Below are positions 56,001 to 64,000 of a stretch of DNA of 64,000 nucleotides, in pieces. The notes beneath the pieces are model-generated. The model did no database searches. It was not told the DNA's origin and saw only the letters and a list, made by a program, of their open reading frames with translations. The stretch is from Unio delphinus. Its lineage: Eukaryota; Mollusca; Bivalvia; Unionida; Unionidae. Within the stretch, counting starts at the first letter, position 1, and every line of letters starts with the position of its first letter. The stretch is from the NCBI GenBank assembly GCA_029339505.1, contig JAQISU010000348.1, forward strand, positions 797,501 to 861,500. The letters run 5' to 3'. The position numbers were made by a program, and so were the translations under genes.

Positions 56001-59000
56001 AATGGGTAAAAAAGGAATTTAGCATTGAGCATAGTTGCTAAATTGTTAGAAACAGATGACCTGAAATTTGATCCCAAACTGGATTACATTGTTACAATGC
56101 TGGACGTGACATGGTATAGACAACTTTCATTTGTTTTGATTATTTTTACATTTAATGGTAAGGCTTAATTTAATCTTGATACTTTACGTTAAATTTGAGT
56201 AAATTTGAGAGCGGAACGTATGCGGATTATATTGCGAGGGTGTATTGAAGCGTACCGTTTTCACATATCTCAGAAATGGTCTATAAGGGAAGGACTTACG
56301 TGATAGCAGTAAAAGTCTTTTTTCAATTATTTAAAAATATTCTTTCTGAGATTATAGACCATGCATTTTCAGACTATATACTGAGCTCATCATCATATAT
56401 TTTCATGTGGTTTCTAACTAAGACGATCGATTTGACAACCATGACAACTTTCTCTGGTCAGGATTGTAATTATATCAGTTGAATAATTAGCAAAACTTAA
56501 ACAAAATTCTTGGTCGTCTGACAATCGTTTCATCACGTCTTTTTATTTTCTTCTTTATTAGGACTTTCTCATTGTCGTTGTTCTTTATGGAAACATTATT
56601 ATCTTTTATATTGAAAGGTTTCTAACTTATAATAGTTTTTGGATCACTTCTATGGGACTGCTGATTTATAGATTATTGTTGAATGCAACATATAACCTGA
56701 TGGCCATAGCTAATTCAAATTGAACATCATAAGAAACTAACATGGCTGTTTAGGATATAAATATGCATTGTCCCTATTTTCCCCTTTGACCTCAAACAGA
56801 CTCAAGTAAGATTACATGTAATTTGGTATGGGAAAATTTATTGTTAAATGATGAGGTTCATAAACGTTTGGTCATCTTGGGTGACTTCTGTCTTGGACAC
56901 TATGTTGGAACTTGATACAAATTGAATCAAACATATTTGGTACTTTGCTTTGGAAACATGGTCTTTGATCTCGAATCGGAAACCAGAGGCAAGAGAGAAT
57001 ATGTCGGCTTACACCTGTCGTTTAGGACAATTTGCTATCGTTACCCCGTGCGTTTGATTGATGCTTTATCGCCATTGAGGAAAAAACTTCCAATCCACAC
57101 GTTGCACATAATGTCTATCTCTTTTTATGTTTGATTTGTTAGCATTGTCCATCAATTGGAACACGGTACTAATCTGGTTAAGTCTCAGACGTACATGTAA
57201 ATAATCCATTTTTGCAGACGTACATATAAATAATCCATCATTTCTAGCTGTGTTCGATTTTATTTCCGTGACTGTTAGATTCATAACTGTGACGGTCGTC
57301 ATCCACAGTCAATTATGTGTCATAAATCATTTCCGATGCGTCGGGTTTTTATATCATGTGTGTTCTTGGCTTCGTTTGTATATATTAAGATATTTCCGTC
57401 GCTCACTCGTTTGAGATTCAAGTACACAAGGAATGCATGACATTATTGATGCGAGCAACACTGGCAACATGATAGCAACACTGGCATCAGCAAGTACATT
57501 GCTCTTGACCATATTCATAGTTTGGAATGTCAGATCGAAGTGGATAATATTCCGAGCGATGTAATATTTGGATTTCCGTTGATTTTAAATTGTATAGATG
57601 CTGAGGTGGTCAAAGGTGACATATGATGAAAATATATCCAAGCAGATTATTGCATCGTATTTATCGTGGAAGGCATGGAAAACAAATAGATTTCCGACTT
57701 GGAAGATCCACAGGTCAGTTATGATTCTTGTCTCAATAACAATCATAAACATTCAATTCTATGACAGCCGTTCTTTTCTAATTCGCTTCAATTTAGGCTG
57801 CATGGCCATGAAGTCTGACGGTTGTCTTTATCTCTGTTTTCTCAATGATGTGGATTAATATGGAATTAACAAGTTTTATGTTTCTTATGGGGTCGTCGTC
57901 TGCCAACGTAGTTCTCCTGCTTTATTCATGAAATCTTTACGAATGAGTCTTTCAATAAGCACATTTTTGTAGATTTCATTTCTTTTCTTGTAAGCTGCAA
58001 CATCGAGTTACTACCATTTTGATATATTATAATATTACGAGGCATAGTTTCTTTCATCAATTGTTCTTGATCTATTTTTCACCTCAGTTACATTTCTTAG
58101 TCCGTTGGTTTGACGGAAAAGGGTGTCAGTATTAGATTTATTATCGCGCATTATAAGCAAGATTTTATTGCTGGGAGTAGGAACAGTTGTTTCGTTATCT
58201 TCTTTCATCAATATGGCTGTTTCTGTCATTGTCTTTGCTGCTATCTGGTTTTTGTCATGGTCTTTGTTGCTATCTGGTTTATGTTACTTTTCTTGAGATC
58301 TTTGAGAATATATTTCACCGTATCGTCACATTCTTTGCTTGAACTAGTTAAAGACTGTGCAATAATTGTCTGTACCGAATTGATTTTTGGTTTCCAAACA
58401 AATTCGTTTGATCCGTCAAGAAGATACAATATTTTTTCTATTTCACATCTCTGCGATCGCATAAGACACTTTTTCTCCTATAAATACAAGTGTACCAAGG
58501 TTAAAGTAACCGTGAACATCGGGCTATATGGGTATATCCCTGACATCGAGCGACCTATGGTGAGTCGCATGCATTGCGCGATCGAAGTAAAGACAAAAAA
58601 GATGAACTTCCCAAGGTCACGATGTATGCTTCTAAGAAACCAATTACCGAAATTGTTCTAAGGCATTGCCAAATTATTTTCTTGCCTTATACCGTTACAA
58701 GTGTGTATCGGATGGCAATTGTTGGGAGTTAGATAATATATGACCGATTTTTGGTAACTCTACCCTTTTTGTTGATTGGTAGGAATGGCTTGCTGCTCAC
58801 TCAAAACGTTTTAAATTGTTAATATTTCTACATTACGTTCACAATTTTGTTTTCGGGATCTTTATTATTACCCTCGTACTAGTTTGACCATTTGGTCAGG
58901 CGACATTATGTCATCATTGTCAGTCAAACATATTATGGGGACAAAACATGTGTGAGTGAGAAAGGTTATAAAAACTCACACGCAAGAACGTGCATGTAAT

Positions 59001-61794
59001 ACGCACACTTTAACTAGAAAAATACAAATATAGAGCATTTATAAGGCATAGACGCTGCTCCTGTTTATCATCAAATCAGACTCAAATGCTAATTAGCTAA
59101 ATCAGTACATAGCTTATAATGTAACACTATCACACACTGTTATTCAAATTGCTTTTTGTTTGTTTGATTAGGATTTTAACGTAGCTTTAACAATTTTTCA
59201 GTCATATCGCTACGATGTCTGCTGTGAGGCAGTTTATAGTGATGTCTAGCACTGAGGCATCATGCCGCAGACATGTAGCATGATGTCCCGCAGACATGTA
59301 GCATGATGTCCCACCCAGTCACATTATCCTGACACCAGGCCGACCAATCCTAACACTAACCTCTTAATGCTGAGCGTCAAGCGAGGCAGCTGTTAGTACC
59401 ATTTTTGTAAGTCTTTGGTATGACTCGGCCGGGGATCGAACCCACGACCTCTCGCTTCCGCGGCGAACGCTCTAACCACTAGGCCACCGGAGCGGTTATA
59501 TTAAACTTGCATTTGCACACCTCCTTCTTAGTTGTGGAGGAATAATAGTTTCCATTGTTCTGAAATCAACAAAAAATGTCTTTCTTTTGTGCTTTGATTG
59601 CCAATTATTTTTCCAAGTTATATTGCTCCTTAGAGACAGCTTTCTGCCAACTTAGTCTAGGCATATGACCTATCATGTCACATATATATGTGTCTGCATA
59701 TCATTCACAATTTGTAAAAGAAATATTAGTACTTTAAAAATATCCGAAGTCTTCTTAGCTTTTGCTAATAAGATATAATTTGTTTTGTATTTGTAAAAGT
59801 TTGAAGATTCCATAGGCTTTAGTTTTAAGTTTGTTTTAAAAAATGTAAAGTTCGTTCTGCAATTGTTAATTTTAACTGTTTCGACTTCAAGGTCATACAC
59901 CAAGTAACAGAAAGAAGAAAAACCAATACGTGCTGTTAAATTTAAGAAATACTTTTTTTTACCAAAGTTGTAACAAATGTGATAGAAATATTCCTACAAC
60001 ATACCATAGTGACGTAGGCAAAAGCTAACCAATGATAATCACTAGATCATGCAGCCATGACTAAAAAATACAAAAAAAAGCAAATAATACACCATGAGTT
60101 TCAATTTGTTTTAAAAATCCCCGATAAAATTCTTATAAGGCTAAATGCTTTTAAATATCATTTATTACAGTCTCGGCCATACTTATTTTGTTGTTCTGGA
60201 CATTATTTAATTTCGACTAATATGCATAGATGGTTCGGAAATGTATTACTGCTCTTTCTAAGACAAACCATTTCTGTTTTTGGCGGAAGTTTTGTTTCTT
60301 GCTTACGTTTGGGACAGTTTCAAACTTTTAGTACAACTTTAAGAATGTTACATTTACTTTGTGTTCCAGACAGTCCCACAATTGTAACACAACGTATGTA
60401 ATGTTAATTCCTTTCGTATATGATAATCTATTACTACTAGAAATATTAATACTTTTCATCGGTTATTTATCGTTTCAAGTAACAAATAAATCATACGCAG
60501 CAATTTACACAAGCATAATGCGATAGCCTAAATTCGTCATCTAACAAAGAATGTTCGATACAGTTATAACGCATGTATAATGATCTAATATAATTACTGT
60601 TTTCTCACCATCTTGCAGAAGCTGTTTTCCTCAGTTGCTGGTAATTTAGTTCTCTTTTCTCTTGGATATGATTTATTACAGATGTGTTTACAAGCACAAC
60701 AGATACATAACAATGGACAATCAACACCGAATCCTGCTGAAAATATTGTAGGAAAACGAATTAGCACTTTCGGTGATTGTCCTGCTTGCTGCTACACTGA
60801 TTTCTGCAATAATAACTGCTCTCAGAATAATTCGGTTGCCGTACACGGAATAACACAAATACCAACATCAATCAGCATTACAAATGCACCAGTGGTGACA
60901 CTAACCAGTACAATTCAGGCTTCTGCAACCACCCATCCTGAATTGACGAATACAACCAAGCGTGTCACAGACCTGCATCAGCATCATACGAGTATGCCCA
61001 GCACCGCACTAACACAATCTACCAAACATCAAACTTTAGTACCGGAAGCGACCCATCTTGGTACACACTTGCATCCGGAGCAAACGAGTACACATGTTCC
61101 CAGCATCACGCATGCACCCCAAGGTATTTATTTATTAATATAATTCTAATCTGTGTCTATTGTCACTCTCATATTTTGTAACAAGGTTCATCATCAAAGA
61201 TCAAAGATTCTCAAAACCATCCGTTTGAAGACCTTTCATCGATAGGAACATTCGTAAATTAAAGTTTCAGAAGCAAGCGACACATACTAGATCATCTGAT
61301 ACATGTTTTGAAAATAAAAGAATAATTCTAACGATATCCAACAAGGAAATTAAATGAAAGTAAATTTAGGGAGTATTGTAGCGTCATAGTTCAGACACAT
61401 TTTGTTTGTGCCAAAATATTCACGAAATATTTACCTTTATGTATGTACACTATCAGACCCCCCCCCCCCAAACTTCTTTGTTTTAATCCATAACATTGCT
61501 GACATAACTAGACTTGTCAAAGTTAATAATAGAAAAACGAGTATGTTACTATCATGCATTAATTGGTTAAATAAACATTCCAAATGACTATTCTAATATT
61601 ATTTGTTAATGCAGAGTGTTCACAGGTTGGAAATGGTTATATTCAAACGAGACATTTGTGCATTAAGTTCCACTCTGACGCCATAAATTTCAAAGGTGCC
61701 CTAACAGCTTGTTCTAAAGAGGGCGCTATGTTGGTGACTATAGATACAGAAGATAAGATGAACGAAATCTTGACTGAGTTGCAAACATTTTCAA
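39715..61794 (+). CDS. Gene 2: paralogous secreted LU-LU-linker-CTLD protein, multi-exon (3' end outside window)
   Basis: Join of eight exons: 39715-39769, 41884-41966, 42331-42402, 50803-50905, 54617-54714, 55840-55911, 60682-61123 and 61615-61794. Together they give 1105 bases, 368 codons plus one base, still open. Layout: signal peptide 1-18, LU1 about 19-104, LU2 105-209, Thr/His linker 210-308, CTLD1 from 309. Exon number, order, phases and most lengths equal those of gene 1; only the third LU1 exon (103 against 115 bases) and the linker exon (442 against 379) differ. It arose by tandem duplication with gene 1. The second half of CTLD1 and any CTLD2 are not seen before 64000, so the gene continues past the window. 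An extracellular binding role is inferred; the ligand is unknown. Confidence 0.85.
39787..39862. repeat. (TCA)n-(TTA)n microsatellite
   Basis: TCA repeats then TTA repeats, 18 bases after the end of gene 2 exon 1. Confidence 0.95.
39905..40196 (-). mobile_element. Full-length-like SINE family B copy in gene 2 intron 1
   Basis: The - strand begins GGGGCCCCGAGTAGCCGAGT, with A-box GCCGAGTGGTCTAAAGCGC and a B-box-like GTTCGAGTCTAAGA, as in Leu/Ser tRNAs. The body follows and ends in AAATGGCGTTAAACCAT plus an A/C-rich tail. Confidence 0.85.
41058..41560. repeat. 80-bp direct repeat, 423 bp apart
   Basis: TTGAAAATATGTCAGTAATA through TAGTATGTTAAATGTT occurs at 41058-41138 and, with few changes, at 41481-41560. 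The rest of intron 1 of gene 2 (40197-41883) shows nothing else. Confidence 0.8.
41884..41966 (+). CDS. Gene 2 exon: LU domain 1, first third
   Basis: Preceded by CTCTTTTTCTCAG and followed by GTGCGT. It has 83 bases and the same phase as gene 1 exon 967-1049. It reads AGQHCFSCNEVPTPQSC and ends TICGDHE. The CxxC opening and the two following Cys are all kept. Confidence 0.85.
42331..42402 (+). CDS. Gene 2 exon: LU domain 1, middle
   Basis: Preceded by TGCTTTTTTGCAG, with 24 codons, phase 0-0, reading SCFTESIISSSGTVFYNVGC. The donor GTTGGT is weaker than the others, but length, phase and sequence match gene 1 exon 2349-2420. A CA/CATA repeat block follows about 90 bases downstream, much as a minisatellite follows the paralogous exon. 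Confidence 0.82.
42493..42676. repeat. (CA)n-(CATA)n-(GT)n compound microsatellite
   Basis: Runs of CA, then CATA, then GT; all frames over it are repeat artefacts. Confidence 0.97.
43067..43119. repeat. (AT)n microsatellite
   Basis: Pure AT run. Confidence 0.96.
43682..45703. mobile_element. Candidate 2.0-kb non-autonomous TIR element
   Basis: TATAAGGGGTTTCACGG (43682-43698) is mirrored by CCGTGAAACCCCCTATA (45687-45703), and a second inner pair CCGGATAGTT and AACTATCCGG lies near 43738 and 45600. No open frame of interest within. TA at the outer ends could be a target site, but a clean duplication was not resolved. Confidence 0.4.
45710..46660. other. Gene 2 intron, no gene seen
   Basis: AT-rich; short frames only. 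Confidence 0.6.
46669..46738. repeat. (GA)n microsatellite
   Basis: GA run with two ACA interruptions. Confidence 0.96.
47004..47061. repeat. (TAA)n microsatellite tail of the LINE
   Basis: Lies directly at the 3' terminus of the - strand LINE, where L2-type elements carry short tandem repeats. Confidence 0.9.
48508..48966 (-). pseudogene. LINE pre-RT and RT fingers fragment
   Basis: 152-codon open piece with DPIPTSLL and KNYRPVSNLPLI, typical of L2/CR1-type RTs; it stops before motif A. Confidence 0.85.
49279..50101 (+). mobile_element. Solo LTR with 4-bp target duplication
   Basis: Starts TGTTACGTATA and ends CACGTAACA, so it is bounded by TG...CA with inverted TGTTACG/CGTAACA ends. TATG flanks both sides (49275-49278 and 50102-50105). 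A TATA-like GGTATATAAATT is near 49640 and an AATAAA at about 50020. No internal region, primer site or gag-pol next to it. + orientation is inferred from the TATA/AATAAA order. Probably Ty3/gypsy-like by its short duplication, which is not proof. Confidence 0.78.
50315..50440 (+). mobile_element. Old SINE family B fragment
   Basis: Resembles the family B 3' half: GGGCCGGTGATTTTTCACAG, TTCCTCCATCAA and the ending TGCTGAAAATGTCATTAAAC. Confidence 0.5.
50803..50905 (+). CDS. Gene 2 exon: LU domain 1, last third
   Basis: Preceded by TTTGTTCTTGCAG and followed by GTGAGT, with 34 codons plus one base. It carries KC, then MCIECCNTTDFCNLEGCG. This is the same CxxCC, CN and trailing Cys as in gene 1. 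Four codons are missing relative to gene 1 in the loop between the seventh and eighth Cys. The 8.4-kb intron before it contains a LINE, a candidate TIR element and a solo LTR. Confidence 0.87.
51258..51545 (+). mobile_element. SINE family A copy
   Basis: Head CCTGTGGCCTAACGGTCAGA (A-box-like), B-box region eroded (TTTAGAACCCCGT), core ATGGTACTAACAGCTGCCAT, GTGATGTCAGGATAATGTGA, tail AGACATCGTAGCGAAATG. Confidence 0.82.
52000..53043 (-). pseudogene. Unidentified coding-like relic
   Basis: A 131-codon - strand frame (52648-53043) starts ATGGCACGCCATCACTA. It lacks repeat composition and is rich in charged residues. A second coding-like - strand piece with RKQNDIARYLESFVKNEK lies at about 52060-52200, with stops between. 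No family is recognised; it may be a decayed transposon gene. Confidence 0.25.
53050..54320. other. Gene 2 intron, no gene seen
   Basis: A pyrimidine-rich + strand frame at 53442-53774 looks hydrophobic only because of base composition. Confidence 0.6.
54323..54472. repeat. (TATG)n-(GGAT)n compound microsatellite
   Basis: Long TATG run followed by GGAT repeats, ending 144 bases before the exon at 54617. Confidence 0.96.
54617..54714 (+). CDS. Gene 2 exon: LU domain 2, first third
   Basis: Preceded by CCATTAACAG and followed by GTAAGT. It has 98 bases, phase 1 in and phase 0 out, like gene 1 exon 6137-6234. It reads YCYKCEVQESQNSC and ends VCGLDE. Confidence 0.86.
54715..55839. other. Gene 2 intron between LU2 exons, no gene seen
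   Basis: AT-rich without recognised repeats. Confidence 0.6.
55840..55911 (+). CDS. Gene 2 exon: LU domain 2, middle
   Basis: Preceded by AATGTTTCAG and followed by GTAAGT. It has 24 codons, phase 0-0, starting ACILER and containing YTSRCG. It matches gene 1 exon 11347-11418 in length and motifs. Confidence 0.86.
56900..58660 (-). pseudogene. Possible decayed coding region, unidentified
   Basis: Open - strand pieces at 57066-57302, 58035-58229 and 58241-58462 have ordinary amino-acid composition, and the latter two abut with a frame change (KTMTKT then MTETAILMKEDNE). The larger + strand frame at 58110-58661 is then probably the shadow. No family recognised. Confidence 0.22.
59165..59497 (-). 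mobile_element. Best-preserved SINE family A copy
   Basis: The - strand head is CCGGTGGCCTAGTGGTTAGA (A-box) and GTGGGTTCGATCCCCGGCCG (B-box), so the promoter is tRNA-like. It continues with ACCAAAGACTTACAAAAATG, CTAACAGCTGCCTCGCTTGA and the tail GACATCGTAGCGATATGACT. It contains an internal duplication of about 23 bp (59271-59317). Confidence 0.9.
59500..60681. other. Gene 2 intron before the linker exon
   Basis: AT-rich. A + strand frame at 60057-60401 has no recognised domain. Confidence 0.6.
60682..61123 (+). CDS. Gene 2 exon: LU domain 2 end plus Thr/His-rich linker
   Basis: Preceded by ATTTATTACAG, with 147 codons plus one base. It begins MCLQAQQIHNN, then GDCPACCYTDFCNNNC closes the LU fold. 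A Thr/Ser/Pro/His linker follows, with one clear copy of TH-x-H-x-E-x(2)-ST-H-x-P-x(2)-TH and weaker relatives. The donor is GTATTT. The upstream in-frame ATG of the longer open frame lies before the acceptor and is not used in this model. Confidence 0.85.
61615..61794 (+). CDS. Gene 2 exon: CTLD1, N-terminal half (last exon seen)
   Basis: Preceded by TTGTTAATGCAG and followed by GTAAGT. It has 180 bases, phase 1-1, as in gene 1. It reads CSQVGNGYIQTRHLC, then ACSKEGAMLVTIDTEDKMNE. The next exon (with WIG) is not found up to 64000. Confidence 0.87.
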
Positions 61795-62470
61795 GTAAGT
61801 TTTATGTAAAGTATCACAATTACATGTAATTAGTGAATGCCTTTGATTAAAGCCTAATGCATTCATATAGACTACACACTACTTATCTAAACAATTTAAT
61901 TAATGTACTGAAGATTCTTACTATGCTAAACATGTGCCATTGAAATCAGTGATAACTCCAACATTATGTTTCTAAACATGTGCTATAAAGAAGTAATATT
62001 TGTGTCAACAATTTGCAAAATATCGCAATAATATATGATTATTTGAAATGCAATAGATTATATATCATAGGATCTCTTGATTCATTATAGTTAGCGCATC
62101 AAAGACTGTCATTTGTAATGCGAAAAGGTTTAAGATGCCTTCGCTTCCGATTCTTTTCGGTCAATCAGTAGGGAGGCTTGGGCAGACCAACTATTCTGCT
62201 TACGCCAAGGGTTGTGGATGAGTGTTTGTGGCTGAATAAGGAAACTGTTCGAACAAAATAAGGCTTATAACAAAATAGGTGTACTCAGCTACTTTACTAT
62301 ATTTACGTTTCAGCAAATTGCGAAACATTTTACACAAAAATATAATGGTGAATAGACGTATTTAACCAAGAATCTTCTCAATGAGGTAACGCTGACAGGT
62401 TGATAAACCAGAGGTTTTGTAAAGAATAATGCAATATCGTGTTCTTCAATTGTGTATATGTAGTGTTGCA
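61795..62470. other. Start of the gene 2 CTLD1 intron, no gene seen
   Basis: No WIG-containing CTLD exon found here or up to 64000. Confidence 0.6.
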
Positions 62471-62479
62471 AATTCATAT

Positions 62480-63074
62480 AGGATTCTGAACATTAGCAAA
62501 AGCATCTATAAGCCAAATCATATCCATGTCACCAAAACACCAGGTCTGATTAGTATTTCACAGTGAATGTGTATCAACGCCATAATTAACAACCAGAAGA
62601 TTGCAGTTACCTCTGATTATTTTAGGGATTTTAATGTATTGTTGCGTGACGTAAATGATATCCATGTTTTAAGACTACCGGGTAAAATATTTTATCTCGA
62701 TATATTTGTTTGTCGAGCATAGCATTATAGATTACCACTAGACGACCAATAACACTGTCAAGGTCATGAACTCATGTTGCATCATATTTGTCAGTAATAA
62801 ATTCAATGACGTCAACGTCACCGTTGTCGTTGTTTTCAATGCTGTTTGCATTTTCATTGAATTCCTCAAATAGATTATCGCATCGATAGTCGTCCAGTGA
62901 TGGTACCACTAAATAAAGTTTGTCCCTTCTAAGCCTTCTCATTATTAGGTTAAGTAACATTTGAGTTTGACCAGACCCAGATGGGCCAATGATAGTGGCA
63001 CGAAAAGAGTTAGGTAATGCCGGATGATACTTGACGGCCTCCTGTTGCGTTGCTGAGAAGTAAATCGCATTCAT
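62480..63074 (-). pseudogene. Broken viral-type DNA-packaging ATPase (A32/FtsK-HerA-like), endogenous virus or Polinton relic
   Basis: A 100-codon - strand frame begins ATG at 63074 and carries a P-loop GPSGSGQT, where Walker A needs Lys in place of the Gln, followed by a hydrophobic helix, a strand LYLVVPS and an acidic stretch. Beyond its stop at 62772 a further coding-like block, in another frame, carries IPKIIRGN near 62630, a motif found after the Walker B region in packaging ATPases of adenovirus-like, Polinton and NCLDV-related elements. These ATPases pump DNA into capsids. Here a lost lysine, stops and frameshifts mean it is non-functional. No capsid or polymerase gene was recognised beside it. 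It lies antisense in the gene 2 intron. Confidence 0.6.
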
Positions 63075-63250
63075 GTTGTTAAAATATGATACGTATATGA
63101 GTTTATATTGTTTTCAATGACAACAAGTCACTGATGCTAGTGGAATAAAACAATAATGACCATGAAACATGACGTACATTTACAGGTATTTGCATGAAAT
63201 GTGATTCATCAAAAAGATCTTTGAGGTGTCTTGCAAGACATTAAGCGGTG

Positions 63251-63252
<2 letters not shown>

Positions 63253-63299
<47 letters not shown>
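63253..63299. repeat. (AT)n microsatellite
   Basis: Pure AT run. Confidence 0.95.
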
Positions 63300-63304
<5 letters not shown>

Positions 63305-63655
63305 TCAGTAGATTACCATAACTCCATATGCTACGTATCATGGAGATATAATTAGTGTGGCCCTGGAACGATACTTCATATTCGACTCGACGAAAGAAAT
63401 CAACCAAAAAGGCGCAAATCCAGTAAAACCGAAACGTGTCTTGTTAATGATGTTGAATATAAAAATAAACATCTACAACAACGACATATCGCAGACATCA
63501 AACTGATTTTTACCTTGAAGTCTCTAATAAATAAATCTCTCAAAGAATTGCTTGCAAATTGGCTTATAAGATCGGCGATGGTGTGATAAAAGAGCAGTGA
63601 AGGCTGACAGTTTTGTTTCCGATAATCACAATAATGGAGTCGATTCATTATATTC

Positions 63656-63927
63656 CATGTTGTTGTTGTTGTTGTTGTCGTTGTTGTTGTAGGGCTTAAC
63701 GCCATTTTCAGCACACGATAGGATATACTTGGCAGCCAGTATTATTGGTGGAGGAAGAACTCGGGAAAACCCCGAAAAGCACCACCGACCCACGAGAAGC
63801 TACTGGCAAGCTATCTCACATAATTACATTAGCCGAATCTTAGATTCGAACCTACGCAGACAGATGTGAGATGGCAGTGATAAGTAACGGAAAGCGTTTT
63901 AGACCACTCGGTCACTCGGGGCCCTTA
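63656..63927 (-). mobile_element. SINE family B copy with (CAA)n tail
   Basis: The - strand head is GGGCCCCGAGTGACCGAGTG with TCTAAAACGC; a B-box-like GTTCGAATCTAAGATTCGGC follows, then the body and AAATGGCGTTAAGCCC, ending in a CAA repeat (GTT on the + strand, 63660-63690). Confidence 0.87.
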
Positions 63928-64000
63928 TGTTCCATGAGAATAATGGAAATGCACAGGTGCGATTAGTAAACTCATGTATCAAGCGTAAGGTTGAAGAAGA

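Noticed and set aside
58110..58661. 183-codon + strand frame, the longest in the window
   Set aside because: Composition is Phe/Cys/Tyr-heavy without a domain, and the opposite strand looks more protein-like; not called as a gene.
59400..59497. tRNA-like A-box and B-box considered as a tRNA gene
   Set aside because: The tRNA-like part is continuous with a SINE body repeated elsewhere in the window, and no cloverleaf with a proper acceptor stem could be made by eye.

Overview
The window reads as nuclear DNA of an invertebrate animal, most likely a mollusc or other lophotrochozoan. The reasons are AT-rich intron-bearing genes with GT-AG junctions, many long (AT)n and tetranucleotide repeats, several classes of non-LTR retrotransposon, two tRNA-derived SINE families and solo-LTR-like DNA. 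Nothing bacterial is present: no operons, rRNA, free tRNA genes or CRISPR arrays. The phylum is inferred from the style of the genes and repeats, not proven.

The real host genes are two tandem paralogues on the + strand, each cut into small exons. Gene 1 (exons from 967 to 21077; its signal-peptide exon lies before the window) and gene 2 (signal-peptide exon 39715-39769 to exon 61615-61794, continuing past the window) encode the same secreted architecture. This is a signal peptide, two Ly6/uPAR (LU, three-finger) domains of three exons each, a Thr/His-rich linker encoded in the same exon as the end of the second LU domain, then C-type lectin-like domains (CTLDs) of two exons each. Gene 1 has two CTLDs and a clear stop; gene 2 is visible up to the first half of CTLD1. 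Every domain boundary falls in a phase-1 intron, and adding gene 2's 55-base signal exon to the visible gene 1 exons gives an exact open frame of 574 residues. I know of no named family with this LU-LU-linker-CTLD-CTLD layout, and it is the main biological result here.

The rest is introns and an 18.6-kb intergenic stretch (21078-39714) filled with mobile DNA: a decayed RTE-like LINE in gene 1 (about 8615-10767); an I/Nimb-like LINE on the - strand (about 26500-31845) with an internal deletion and a 1.6-kb insertion; an L2/CR1-like LINE (47003-49125) and a second fragment of it (31845-32335); a solo LTR with a 4-bp target duplication (49279-50101); a long-TIR element with a perfect 8-bp target duplication (35293-36179) inside one copy of a tandem duplication; a 704-bp element whose inverted ends are built from short tandem repeats (22403-23106); and ten SINE copies or fragments.

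On the - strand there are also decayed coding stretches that no intact open frame reveals (about 7020-8469, 16400-18040, 62480-63074). The last encodes a broken viral-type DNA-packaging ATPase with a mutated Walker A lysine, so at least part of this material is an old endogenous virus-like or Polinton-like element. Two further stretches (about 52000-53043 and 56900-58660, - strand) look weakly coding but were not identified.
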